29,445 bases of DNA, from positions 1-29,445 of IMG/VR virus record IMGVR_UViG_3300040806_000884; one strand, 5' to 3'. Source of the stretch: a virus. Below, piece by piece: positions 9,301 through 16,524 of this stretch; the first letter of the stretch is position 1, and each line of letters starts with the position of its first letter. The translations under genes were made by a program, and so were the position numbers. The notes below the pieces were generated by a model. The model worked only from the letters and a program-made list of their open reading frames with translations. It did no database searches and was not told the DNA's origin.

Positions 9301-10655
9301 GTATGCAAGACAACACCAGTATTAGCGGTGGATCAGGCGGCATGGGAATTATGATAGACACAACAAATGGAAGCGGATACTACTTTGAAATAGCAGCACT
9401 GATAGAAGATAACTTGTCAAAATATTACTCTTTTGATGCAGATGGAAATGAAACGTCCGTAATTCATAACATATTATTTTATAAAATAAATAAAAATCAG
9501 GCAACTGATTCCTCTTTGTCTAGTAAAGCAATTCCAACAAAATTGTGGGGAGGATTGTCTACAATTACTGTAGATAGTGGGCTATTTGTTGGTCAGGACA
9601 GACTGGCGGTTTCAGAAAATTCTACTGTATACGACTTGAATGTTGAATACGAGGTTCTAAGTGGTGGAGCATTAAGATTCTACCTATACATAAATAATAT
9701 TTTGATACAAGTTGTAGAGGACTCTGACCCATTGCCAATAAAAACAAACACATGCCTTTTTGTAAGGGCTGGATCGGAGTGCATGTTTGAGAATCTTTAT
9801 GCACTTGATGATTTAGTAGCCAAGAATTCTAATCAAAAAGTTGTTCCAGACACCAGCATATTTGATAACAATGGTATTAGAACAAACGAATTCTTAAAAA
9901 AGTACGCCATGTCTGGCATAGTTCAATCAACATATTTGAGCAACATTCGTCCAGATACCAACACCACATATCGTGCGTATTTTGAAGAATTTGGCACCAT
10001 TATGCGAGAGTGTGCACACTTTAATATAAAATATGATCAGGCATATCCTTCTTTTTATTCTGTTATAGCAAAAACATTTACAACTGATCGTGGCTATACT
10101 GTATCAGGATTTTATGGTGGCTCTTACGAAGCAGAGTTCCTTGTTTTCAATGCAGCAGACAAGGCTTTGGTGCTTGATGAAACCACTGGCAACTATTTAA
10201 GAATACTTGGCATAACGTTTACACAAAACACAAGCCAAACATTGTCCGTAGATGATTACTTCAACAAGCTTTCAAACTCCTCTGATCCACAATATGAGGG
10301 GAATGAAATAGTTTCTCCACAAACAAGCCTAAAAAAGTACAATGAGATTAAGGCAAGTAGATCAAAGTACGGAAACAGAGAATTTTCTTTGGAATCTATG
10401 TATATTCAATCTCAAGATTTTGCAGAAAATATTATGGGATGGGTAATAGACAAGACCATGAGGCCCAGAAGAGAAGTGACTATGAATGTGTTTCCAATGC
10501 CTCAACTACAGATTGGAGATATTGTTACAATAGACTATACAATGCCTGACGGAATAGAATATGTTAGTTCAAATACAAGATTTTATATTAACGACATTTC
10601 TTATTCAAGAAGTTTGGAAGACATAGCACAGGTTATAAAGGTGGTAGAAATATAA
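6360..10655 (+). CDS. Large tail-tip / minor tail protein with lectin-like insert
   Basis: 1,431 residues; the ATG overlaps the previous stop (TAATG). The N-terminal part (about 190-240) has a discoidin-like pattern (FNRFVVKMQTNVG, then PKSWKIQKL). Residues about 395-600 look like a hub domain (GYVDSFDLVKSV, then a helical segment ending in FVVMSKEYL). Residues about 945-1152 resemble a concanavalin-A/LamG-type jelly roll (FGTRMRII, GYYFEIAAL, LRFYLYINN, ENLYAL), a typical carbohydrate-binding insert. The C-terminal 110 residues (QLQIGDIVTIDY, RFYINDISYSRS) resemble the end of baseplate-hub or minor tail proteins. It probably forms the tail tip and contacts the cell surface. Domain names come from pattern reading, not alignment. 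Confidence 0.7.
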   Translation: MFYDADLQSAVQNNNTLKISSFILAEFNLNDQENIEKIGNYRYRPFGNEGQFLEPITTYDKFDFGNYYTEADVSYEEYSDTDDDPFRIIDKSKDLYYSLGDCFLPFRPRSGINKARFINDRFIDNIRSAERPRYYMPSRSDYFKYWSSYRKENGIERGISSPTQTIIGSHGMTDTAPFIVYKNKINFNRFVVKMQTNVGSLNLGNMRLANDKVINDPLFNYSNATVPKSWKIQKLDDSDNWVDIIEFNENSARANGDPIVPKDGHVEVFYGIKVPAEYAGTMRFIDYTITSLLPNIGNSIGDAYIVDDETIPQGILKIFNGTDFDDFAVEYGWSLYEEDVVERNGTVSKPVDPRYYEINGQKTYREFDQTRGIRVVVKTMNAPSTPLDIIELSPRLLVNISGYVDSFDLVKSVSSDQNGLPVGYLTVSNGNLSITNFDNIFTQANTFDGTNGSIVTEYARQNTKFVFYETILDVNGADKYIPLKTFYAEEFPRPSGGDSVISIPLRDLFFRLETTNAPALLSQETTLTHAVATVLDYVGISNYTFKNITTENDVILPFFFVEPNISVAEILERLAVATQTAMFFDEYNNFVVMSKEYLFPSTADRDTDMVLYGNDEPLANIESINSSETKIVNDGRIDYTIRYIQREVSSLKSSLALDQERTYKYKPSLLWEVSATEQTKTVNEQSKDSSGYTLGAMALNNDLPSSIPTVVNRQITNNLIDVGESIYWIPRFQGYLYSSGEIIRFDAVEFAIPGTETPTVFVSNNEQYQKYFASLPFNGKIYPTGRIRIYTEPYYEEINGNTFLKNGEVRVHGRGQFGTQITDHSAGLPPYWSDNNNAYGIRTASEYLFTTTPTENITTPTLGTTPRTETSAINEIARKSKRNGIIKNFMSSKTFTDGDTNTLRTTQSGTVQSSALVFQGPSTDQSIANHRDLVSYVYKDLSSDFSYRNFGTRMRIIGRPDFNFGQVALGSSNYYSVESASMQDNTSISGGSGGMGIMIDTTNGSGYYFEIAALIEDNLSKYYSFDADGNETSVIHNILFYKINKNQATDSSLSSKAIPTKLWGGLSTITVDSGLFVGQDRLAVSENSTVYDLNVEYEVLSGGALRFYLYINNILIQVVEDSDPLPIKTNTCLFVRAGSECMFENLYALDDLVAKNSNQKVVPDTSIFDNNGIRTNEFLKKYAMSGIVQSTYLSNIRPDTNTTYRAYFEEFGTIMRECAHFNIKYDQAYPSFYSVIAKTFTTDRGYTVSGFYGGSYEAEFLVFNAADKALVLDETTGNYLRILGITFTQNTSQTLSVDDYFNKLSNSSDPQYEGNEIVSPQTSLKKYNEIKASRSKYGNREFSLESMYIQSQDFAENIMGWVIDKTMRPRREVTMNVFPMPQLQIGDIVTIDYTMPDGIEYVSSNTRFYINDISYSRSLEDIAQVIKVVEI

Positions 10656-10656
10656 A

Positions 10657-11124
10657 ATGGCAGCAATCAAGATACCTACAAGAGATATAATAAACATTGA
10701 ACCACAAGCCCCTAACATTGCTGAAATAGAAAAATATATATTTAAAGACGTAGCTGGAACACAGCTAATTAATCTTGTCAGGCACGACACAATATCGGGC
10801 ATGAACGTTGTATACTCCGTAATCACAGATCTAACAAAGGTAAATATTGATTTTGATCCATCGCTGCTTCTTATCAATAAAGCCCAATATCAATCAATTT
10901 TTAATCAATTTTCAATTAAATTGACTGCAAAAGTGCCAGAAGAAACCTTTTATGATGAAAACACAAAGCTTCCAGAGGACAACCTATTGACTAACGTATA
11001 TTATGATGAGGTTAGAGAAGAACTAATTCTAGAGTTTGAAAATGTTAAACAGACCGAATTAGTGCAGGTTGAGGTTGAGACTGATGGTAGAATTGATAGA
11101 GTGAGAGAAAATGATTACTTCTAA
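10657..11124 (+). CDS. Small tail-module protein, unknown
   Basis: 155 residues, starting one base after the stop of the large tail-tip gene and overlapping the next gene by 14 bases. It is soluble and acidic, with no Cys-pair motif or membrane segment. The N-terminus (IKIPTRDIINIEPQAPNIAEIEKYIF) is followed by a beta-rich body. There is no good SD; AAAGGTGG lies 13 nt upstream, so coupling is likely. Position points to a tail-tip or fibre-attachment component. I do not recognise the family. Confidence 0.55.
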   Translation: MAAIKIPTRDIINIEPQAPNIAEIEKYIFKDVAGTQLINLVRHDTISGMNVVYSVITDLTKVNIDFDPSLLLINKAQYQSIFNQFSIKLTAKVPEETFYDENTKLPEDNLLTNVYYDEVREELILEFENVKQTELVQVEVETDGRIDRVRENDYF

Positions 11125-12499
11125 AGGCAACCAAATCGTAAGCAAGTATTTGCTGGGGCAAGCACCAGAGTATGCTGCATATCTTTCAATCGGTGTAGGT
11201 GCTCACCCACTAGATTTAAATGAAGACGAGGCTTCTCCCATAACTAAGAAATCTATGGACTTTGAGGCATTTAGAGTCCCTGTTATTTCTAGGGGGATTG
11301 TGAACGATAGTATTGTTTTGGACATAAACTCCTGGAGTGCCAGCGGAAATGTTGTAACAATAGAAACTCCGTCATTGCACGGAACAAAGGTGGGAGATGA
11401 AATTTCTGTAGCGTTTTCTTTACCAGCCTATGATTCATGGGAAGGAAATTTTGTAGTCGCAACAACAACGTCTAATACAATATCATACGAACAAACTATA
11501 AGTGCCTCTGCTTGGACCGCTACCGCATCTGCATCAGATACAGCCACAGTTTCTTATAACAGGGAAAGGTTGGTATTTAAGGCAGAGCTTCCAACAGAAC
11601 AAAGATATGAAATGACTGAAATAGCTATGTATCCAGCAGCAACAAACTCCCTGGCTCTCAATTATGATAGCAGGGTTGTTGGAGGATTTTTGACTACAGA
11701 GGGCTGGACATATCACGCTGTTTCGCCAACACTTGTCGAAAGCGACAACGCAATTTCATTTACTACTGAAAGCATAGCAAATAATGCAGGGGCAATAGGC
11801 TCTGCGACATTTACTGATCCTGCAACATCGCAATCTGCATGTGCACTTTTTGTTAATTCAGACAATGAAGCATTTACCTTCTTTGAAAGAACACAAAGGC
11901 ATGAGCCTCCTAGATTTTATAACAGATGCTTGATTGTCCCAGGAAATATGACTGAGTTTAATAATGATTTGATGGAAATAACGGGCAGAAAAGATTATAT
12001 ATACACCAACTCTCTTAAACTAAATTTTAGTCAAAACTCTACAAATGATTACATAAAATTTGCTCTCAGCGTTTTATCATCAGATCTAACACCATCGGTT
12101 CCACCAAACAAGGTCAGACTCAAATTTGAATTACTGGACAGCCTTAGCGGAGAAAAAGCAGTTGTAACACATCTTCTTACATCTTCAGATTTTTCTGACA
12201 GCAGATATCAGATTGTTTCTAAACAAAAAAGGGATTTTACTTTGGGAGAAGATTTTGATTGGGCAAGAGTAGACGGGATTATAATATACGCGGAAACTTT
12301 AAATAGTTCTGGGGACTATGATGGATCTTATGTTCTGTTTGACGGAATAAGGGTTGACAACGAAAACACAGAAAACCCATTGTATGGAATGGTTGCATAC
12401 TCAAGATTAAAAAATAATTCTGCTGAAGGTCAGCCAATCCTCAAGACAGAAAACTCACAGGGGTACATAGAATACAGGCTGGGAGTTAATATAGCATAA
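11111..12499 (+). CDS. Tail fibre / adhesin-type structural protein
   Basis: 462 residues. The N-terminus (KGNQIVSKYLLGQAPEYA, then YLSIGVGA) is a type I associate with actinophage tail or baseplate proteins. Residues about 75-150 form a small beta module (VVTIETPSLHG, VGDEISVAF, then NTISYEQTI) that looks like the short Ig-like/SH3-like modules repeated in tail fibres. A beta-rich C-terminal half (about 240-462) has RVDGIIIYAETL and DGIRVDNE, jelly-roll-like strands suggesting a carbohydrate-binding domain. It overlaps both neighbours (14 bases upstream, TAATG downstream). A receptor-binding or fibre role is inferred. Confidence 0.6.
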   Translation: MITSKGNQIVSKYLLGQAPEYAAYLSIGVGAHPLDLNEDEASPITKKSMDFEAFRVPVISRGIVNDSIVLDINSWSASGNVVTIETPSLHGTKVGDEISVAFSLPAYDSWEGNFVVATTTSNTISYEQTISASAWTATASASDTATVSYNRERLVFKAELPTEQRYEMTEIAMYPAATNSLALNYDSRVVGGFLTTEGWTYHAVSPTLVESDNAISFTTESIANNAGAIGSATFTDPATSQSACALFVNSDNEAFTFFERTQRHEPPRFYNRCLIVPGNMTEFNNDLMEITGRKDYIYTNSLKLNFSQNSTNDYIKFALSVLSSDLTPSVPPNKVRLKFELLDSLSGEKAVVTHLLTSSDFSDSRYQIVSKQKRDFTLGEDFDWARVDGIIIYAETLNSSGDYDGSYVLFDGIRVDNENTENPLYGMVAYSRLKNNSAEGQPILKTENSQGYIEYRLGVNIA

Positions 12500-13284
12500 T
12501 GACTAGGATCGTAATCCCTAAAGAGCAGCTTCCAAACATTTCTAATGACTTAACCAACAAGCTTAGATACAGAATTATTAATAAAAACAGAAACTTGTTT
12601 TCGCAATGGTCAGTTATTGGAGAAATAAAAAGGGACATAGACCCAACGGATTTTGAATCGAATGCAACTTCTTTTACCACAGACTCAAGCATAAGTGATC
12701 GAATTGATGTTACATGGTATACAGGCAACATAAATCAAGATTTTGATGTTTATACAAGATATAAATTGACTTATTTCGACGCAACTTACGGAACATTTTA
12801 TAGGAACGAACCTTTAAGGTACTTGGGAAGAAAAAACACAAATTATCTTACTATAAATAAATTACCGCTATCAAATTTGGGGTCTATTTACACCGTTGAC
12901 AACTATGCCGTTCAGACAATGGTTAAATTACCAGAATATCCAAGGCTGTTTAGCCTGCCCGTAAATATTGAAGAATTTGATAGAAAAGCTGACAAACTAA
13001 GATATTGGGCAGAAAGAGATATTACATTTTCTGCTGGGGACTATGTAGATATTTCATTAAACAACAATAACACTGCGTCACCCTTTGAAGACAATTCTTT
13101 GTGGACAGGAATAAAGAGGGTTTATTCCGTAGGAGATAATGGTCCAGAAAGTTTTAGTGTGGAATTGGCAGGGGCAGATATACCCCTTAGACAGGTACTT
13201 GATCTAGGCCCAGGATATCCTAATACGGTTTCAAAAATAAATGGCTCTGTGCAATTTGTAACTGACGATATCTTATTCACCTAA
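12499..13284 (+). CDS. Tail-module protein, unknown, possible beta-sandwich
   Basis: 261 residues; the ATG overlaps the previous stop by one base. Residues about 20-110 (KLRYRIINKNRNLFSQWSV, then RIDVTWYTG and DFDVYTRYKLTYF) resemble a fibronectin-type or similar beta-sandwich. The rest is beta-rich and ends in FVTDDILFT. No enzyme motif, signal peptide or membrane segment is visible. The position between a fibre-like gene and the promoter of the 143-aa gene suggests a structural role at the tail tip. Confidence 0.55.
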   Translation: MTRIVIPKEQLPNISNDLTNKLRYRIINKNRNLFSQWSVIGEIKRDIDPTDFESNATSFTTDSSISDRIDVTWYTGNINQDFDVYTRYKLTYFDATYGTFYRNEPLRYLGRKNTNYLTINKLPLSNLGSIYTVDNYAVQTMVKLPEYPRLFSLPVNIEEFDRKADKLRYWAERDITFSAGDYVDISLNNNNTASPFEDNSLWTGIKRVYSVGDNGPESFSVELAGADIPLRQVLDLGPGYPNTVSKINGSVQFVTDDILFT

Positions 13285-13300
13285 TGATATAATAAAACAA
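13285..13300 (+). promoter_or_regulatory. Leaderless promoter: extended -10 TGATATAAT, ATG at predicted +1
   Basis: TGA plus TATAAT (13288-13293) is followed by exactly 6 nt and then the ATG at 13300. No Shine-Dalgarno precedes that ATG, and no good -35 is visible, which fits an extended -10 promoter. The predicted transcript begins at or next to the start codon. The same spacing is found at 16189 and 29133. Confidence 0.65.
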
Positions 13301-13731
13301 TGGGAATTTTATCTACACCAAATAGGGGTCAGCCATTAGATGTTGACTATATAGCTCAGATAGCTAGTCAGGTAAACCAGCTGACCACTATAGTTGGAGA
13401 CAGATCTTCATCCTTTTCATCAATAAATGACGTTAGCCTAAAAACCTCTGATATGAAAATTTTTGCTAAAACCGTCAATGTTTTTGCTAGTACAAATAAA
13501 ACAGATGGAGATGTTGTAGACTATACAATCTCTTACCCACCTTTTAATGGGAATCCAGTAGTTACCGCGACAATCGTATCTGGCGCGGCATCAACCATCG
13601 GTGATGATGCAACAGTAGTTTTAAAAAATATTTCAACCTCTAGTTGTACATTTAGGGTAACTTTTAATACTGGTGGTAATCTAGATATTTTTGTCAATGT
13701 TGTAGCAATAGGATTCCCCGTTTTATCATAA
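13300..13731 (+). CDS. Predicted phage structural/fibre protein, leaderless
   Basis: 143 residues. The N-terminal segment (TPNRGQPLDVDYIAQIASQ, then VNQLTTIVG) looks like a short helical trimerisation or attachment region. A C-terminal beta domain of about 85 residues is rich in T, V, S and N (PVVTATIVSG, TVVLKNISTSSCTFRVTF) and ends in IGFPVLS. This layout suits a small fibre, knob or decoration protein. Its own promoter within a tail operon suggests expression separate from, or in addition to, the tail transcript. Function is inferred from fold-like pattern and position. Confidence 0.5.
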   Translation: MGILSTPNRGQPLDVDYIAQIASQVNQLTTIVGDRSSSFSSINDVSLKTSDMKIFAKTVNVFASTNKTDGDVVDYTISYPPFNGNPVVTATIVSGAASTIGDDATVVLKNISTSSCTFRVTFNTGGNLDIFVNVVAIGFPVLS

Positions 13732-13736
13732 TTTTG

Positions 13737-13748
13737 TGGTAGAATTGT
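13737..13748 (+). promoter_or_regulatory. Extended -10 promoter heading the replication module
   Basis: TGG plus TAGAAT (13740-13745) forms an extended -10 box in the 40-base gap before the zinc-ribbon gene. The predicted start near 13752 would leave a leader of about 20 nt containing AAGGA (13762-13766), 5 nt before ATG 13772. No -35 is obvious. The 12-mer TGGTAGAATTGT is identical to that at 25503-25514, which does have a consensus -35. Confidence 0.6.
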
Positions 13749-13771
13749 GTAAATTTTAAACAAGGAATATA

Positions 13772-13960
13772 ATGATTTGTAAAAGATGCAGAGGAAAAAT
13801 GTTTGTTGACAGAGTTCATTCTGCATACGATCATTTAGAAATTTTTTGTATAAATTGTGGTTGTAGAAAAATGTATCATCCACCATCAAAGTTTGGAAAT
13901 TTTGCATTATGGCTAGAAAAAAGGGAAAAAGAGACAGCCAGACAGGTGAATGGGAAGTAA
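13772..13960 (+). CDS. Small zinc-ribbon protein
   Basis: 62 residues. CKRC at residues 3-6 and CINC at about 31-34 are spaced as in a zinc ribbon, with a basic C-terminal tail. It is the first gene after the extended -10 promoter and has a good SD (AAGGA, 5 nt from ATG), so it probably heads the replication transcript. The last 52 bases overlap the next gene. Such proteins usually bind nucleic acid or protein partners; no specific function can be assigned. Confidence 0.6.
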   Translation: MICKRCRGKMFVDRVHSAYDHLEIFCINCGCRKMYHPPSKFGNFALWLEKREKETARQVNGK

Positions 13961-14445
13961 GTCCAGCAAGGACTATCTTTTTCGTAGACAAGACACTAGT
14001 AAGATTATTAAACACAAACAGAGGGTTGAATGTCGTCAACCTGTTTGATATGATTAACCAAAAAGAAATAACCATGCTTTTTTCAGATTTTAAAAAACAT
14101 AGGAAAAGGGCATACACACTAGTTGATACGGCAAGACTTTTGAATCGTGGGCCAGCACAGATATATAGATATATAAACGAGGGATTAATTGATCCGCCAA
14201 CTGGAACGCAGCCAGGTGGGGAAAGGATGTTTACTAAACTATCTTATTATTCAGAGGACGACATATTTAAAATTAGAGAGGTTATGTCAACAATTCATAG
14301 GGGTAGACCAAGAAAAGATGGTAAAATATCCAACAGCGTATTGACTGAGCAAGAATTGCGTGCTAAGATGGGTGATGCCTTGATGTTATACACAAGGACA
14401 AAGGATGGGGAATTCATCCCCGTCTGGTCGGAACAAACATATTAG
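13909..14445 (+). CDS. MerR-type helix-turn-helix protein with AT-hook-like motif
   Basis: 178 residues. Residues about 67-110 read YTLVDTARLLNRGPAQIYRY then INEGLI, followed by a basic wing-like GGERMF, which fits a MerR/excisionase-type winged HTH. HRGRPRKDG at about 129-137 matches the minor-groove AT-hook core (RGRPRK). The very N-terminus is basic (ARKKGKR). It is therefore probably a DNA-binding regulator or replication-accessory protein. It starts inside the zinc-ribbon gene (52-base overlap) with only a weak SD, so translation is likely coupled. Confidence 0.65.
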   Translation: MARKKGKRDSQTGEWEVSPARTIFFVDKTLVRLLNTNRGLNVVNLFDMINQKEITMLFSDFKKHRKRAYTLVDTARLLNRGPAQIYRYINEGLIDPPTGTQPGGERMFTKLSYYSEDDIFKIREVMSTIHRGRPRKDGKISNSVLTEQELRAKMGDALMLYTRTKDGEFIPVWSEQTY

Positions 14446-14452
14446 GAGAGTC

Positions 14453-14653
14453 ATGTCAGAGAAAACAGAGGTTACCGTAAACCTTGGATACACACTCAAC
14501 CTTGGAAATTTCCAAAGCTTGCGAGTGGATCTTGGTTGTACAGACTATGTTCGTGCAGACGAGAATGTAGATTCTGCTATGAACCGTGTCTATGACTTTG
14601 TGGAAGGCAAGGTCATGAGCAAGATTGAGGAAGCAAAGCGGGAAATGGATTAA
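14453..14653 (+). CDS. Small conserved-looking phage protein, unknown
   Basis: 66 residues. I chose ATG 14453 over the in-frame ATG at 14405 because AGGAGAG (14444-14450) lies directly upstream and this start follows the previous stop; the 14405 start would overlap that gene. It has a beta-rich N-half (VTVNLGYTLNLGNFQSLRVD) and a helical, acidic/basic C-half ending in EEAKREMD. The last base of its stop is the first base of the next ATG (TAATG). I do not recognise the function; the location suggests a replication accessory. Confidence 0.6.
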   Translation: MSEKTEVTVNLGYTLNLGNFQSLRVDLGCTDYVRADENVDSAMNRVYDFVEGKVMSKIEEAKREMD

Positions 14654-14961
14654 TGGCTGATAAGAAACAAAGGTATGCACTAATAAGCTATTTTAAAAAA
14701 ATAGCAAAAGAACATAGTGCTCCTTTGCAGCCTATCAATATACATTCTCAGCAATGGGCAGCAGAAGCACTTATTGAGTCATACGGATATGATGAGTGCA
14801 AGAACCTAGTTGATTATTATTTTGTTGTTTCTGCATCACCGGATTGGACATGGTTTGCGTACAACTCTGATAAGCTGCTACAATCTAAGACAACAGAAGA
14901 AGAAGATCGTAAACTTAGAGCACGTTTGCGTAAGGGTGCTAAAGAATGGTTGGAGAGTTAG
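14653..14961 (+). CDS. Small protein upstream of helicase, possible helicase loader
   Basis: 102 residues, soluble and mostly helical, with conserved-looking aromatics (DWTWFAYNSDKLL). It ends in a charged helix (EEEDRKLRARLRKGAKEWL). It lies directly before and overlaps the DnaB-type helicase gene, the place where phages often encode helicase loaders or replisome organisers. There is no ATPase motif, so it is not a DnaC-type AAA+ loader. The loader role is inferred from position only. Confidence 0.55.
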   Translation: MADKKQRYALISYFKKIAKEHSAPLQPINIHSQQWAAEALIESYGYDECKNLVDYYFVVSASPDWTWFAYNSDKLLQSKTTEEEDRKLRARLRKGAKEWLES

Positions 14962-16181
14962 TGGAAGATCTAGAGGCAAAGGTATTGTCTGCCGTCCTTG
15001 AAGACAAGCAGATCCATGTTCTTTTGCAGGCAAATCCAAATTCATTATTTAGAACACATGGGGATGTGTGGGAATTTATTAGGGGTTATTATGAAAATAA
15101 TATGTCTCTTCCCCCTTCATCACTTGTTGTAGAAAAGTTTAGAGACTTTGAGCCTGTAAAAGAAGTGGGGGCTACCAAGCATCATGTAGACGAACTGAGA
15201 ACAAATTACCTTGACGGTAAGATTAGAGAAATGCTAAAAACAAGTGCGTCACAACTACAAGAGAATAAAGTTCAAGATGCTTTGAACACCCTAATATCTC
15301 AAAGTGCTGATCTAAAACGGGCCTCTGCAGAAGTGAGAGATATTGATGTTGTAGATATAGAAGACGCTGTTGCACATTTCAGACAGATTGAAGAGTTGGC
15401 AAAGCTTGGTGCTCATGGAATTAAGACGGGTTTGGCAGGCTTTGATAACTACCTCCCGTCTGGAATTATGCCAGGGCAGTTTGGTATTCTTCTTGCTTAT
15501 CCTGCTATAGGTAAGTCATGGCTTGCTTTGTATCTGGCTGTTCAGGCTTGGAAAAACGGTAAGAAGCCACTATTTGTATCCCTTGAAATGACTGAGAGCG
15601 AGGTTCGTAATCGTGCCTACACAATCATGGCAGGGGGACAGTTTTCTCACCGTAAAATTAGTGCAGGAGAACTTGACATTGAAGAGTTTGAGCGGTGGGG
15701 AAGTAAGTATTTAAATAACATGCCATCGTTTCAGATCGTATCTAATGATGGATTAGGGGAAGTTACTCCAGCAGTTTTGCGGGGAAAGATAGACCAATAC
15801 TCACCAGACATTGTATTTGTTGACTATATTCAGCTTATGCAGTCTAATAGTCCAACAGATAATGAGGTTGTGAAGATCAAGAATATTAGTCGTGAGTTAA
15901 AGATTCTTGCTATATCAGAAGAGACACCGATTATTGCTATTGCTTCTGCCACACCAGATGATGCTACCAATATGAATACTGTTCCAACATTAGGTCAGGT
16001 AGCATGGTCAAAGCAGTTAGCATACGATGCCGATTGGGTTCTTGCTCTAGGGCGAGAGCCTTCATCAGATATCCTTGAAGCTTGTTTTAGAAAGAATAGG
16101 CACGGCTATCTGGGAGAGTTTTTGGTACAGGTAGACTTTGATAAGGGAAGATTCCTTTACAAAGACTTTGAGGATCAATAA
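14946..16181 (+). CDS. dnaB: DnaB-type replicative DNA helicase
   Basis: 411 residues. A helical N-terminal domain (1-125) precedes a RecA-fold motor. Walker A is AYPAIGKSW (A184 to S191, with A at the usual first glycine). H1a-like FVSLEMTESE follows, then Walker B IVFVDYIQL, typical of DnaB. It unwinds the fork 5'-3' as a hexamer and pairs with the primase two genes on. Two starts are plausible: ATG 14946 (AAGGG 9 nt upstream) and in-frame GTG 14961, which overlaps the previous stop as TAGTG and has GGAG 5 nt upstream. The difference is five residues. Confidence 0.9.
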   Translation: MVGELVEDLEAKVLSAVLEDKQIHVLLQANPNSLFRTHGDVWEFIRGYYENNMSLPPSSLVVEKFRDFEPVKEVGATKHHVDELRTNYLDGKIREMLKTSASQLQENKVQDALNTLISQSADLKRASAEVRDIDVVDIEDAVAHFRQIEELAKLGAHGIKTGLAGFDNYLPSGIMPGQFGILLAYPAIGKSWLALYLAVQAWKNGKKPLFVSLEMTESEVRNRAYTIMAGGQFSHRKISAGELDIEEFERWGSKYLNNMPSFQIVSNDGLGEVTPAVLRGKIDQYSPDIVFVDYIQLMQSNSPTDNEVVKIKNISRELKILAISEETPIIAIASATPDDATNMNTVPTLGQVAWSKQLAYDADWVLALGREPSSDILEACFRKNRHGYLGEFLVQVDFDKGRFLYKDFEDQ

Positions 16182-16200
16182 AGTCTAGTATAATTAATTT
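16168..16200 (+). promoter_or_regulatory. Leaderless promoter before the 107-aa gene
   Basis: A perfect TATAAT (16189-16194) is followed by 6 nt and ATG 16201. A weak -35 (TTGAGG, 16168-16173) sits 15 bp upstream of the -10. No Shine-Dalgarno is present. The predicted +1 coincides with the ATG. The site lies in the 19-base gap after the helicase gene, so primase and later genes may be boosted from here. Confidence 0.65.
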
Positions 16201-16524
16201 ATGACAATTGTACACAAAGGGATTAAAAGGTTCGAACTAGAAGGTCAAATATATGACGAATCTTCTATTCCCCGAATAAAAAATGAACATATATTCATGC
16301 TAACAATGATGATGAAAACGAAAGGGTATTTGGTTAGATATGATATTGACCCTGACTTTACCATCCTGTACAATGGGAAATCATTCGACTTTAAGTTATC
16401 AGTATACGGCGTATTTGTAGGGAAGAAGAGGGCACAATGGTTCGATGGGGTGGACAAAAACAGGTTAATATCGAACTCTACTCAGAAGAGCAAGTCAGAA
16501 GAACACTCCTGGCCTGCGGCATAG
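16201..16524 (+). CDS. Unknown small protein, leaderless, overlaps primase
   Basis: 107 residues. The first 80 look like a compact alpha/beta protein (GIKRFELEGQIYDE, FMLTMMMKTKGYLVRYDI, FDFKLSVYGVFVG). The last 29 residues lie in an 88-base overlap with the primase reading frame and are low in hydrophobic content, as expected of overprinted sequence. No motif is recognised. Its start is supported by the TATAAT located 6 nt upstream. Lying between helicase and primase, it may be a replication accessory. Confidence 0.5.
   Translation: MTIVHKGIKRFELEGQIYDESSIPRIKNEHIFMLTMMMKTKGYLVRYDIDPDFTILYNGKSFDFKLSVYGVFVGKKRAQWFDGVDKNRLISNSTQKSKSEEHSWPAA

Noticed and set aside
13533-14117. 194-aa open frame on the - strand spanning the promoter gap
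   Set aside because: It is antisense to three supported + strand genes and the extended -10 promoter. Its composition is typical of a shadow frame.
14405-14653. 82-aa version of the small gene before the helicase region
   Set aside because: The ATG at 14405 lies inside the preceding gene without SD, while ATG 14453 has AGGAGAG at the right distance.
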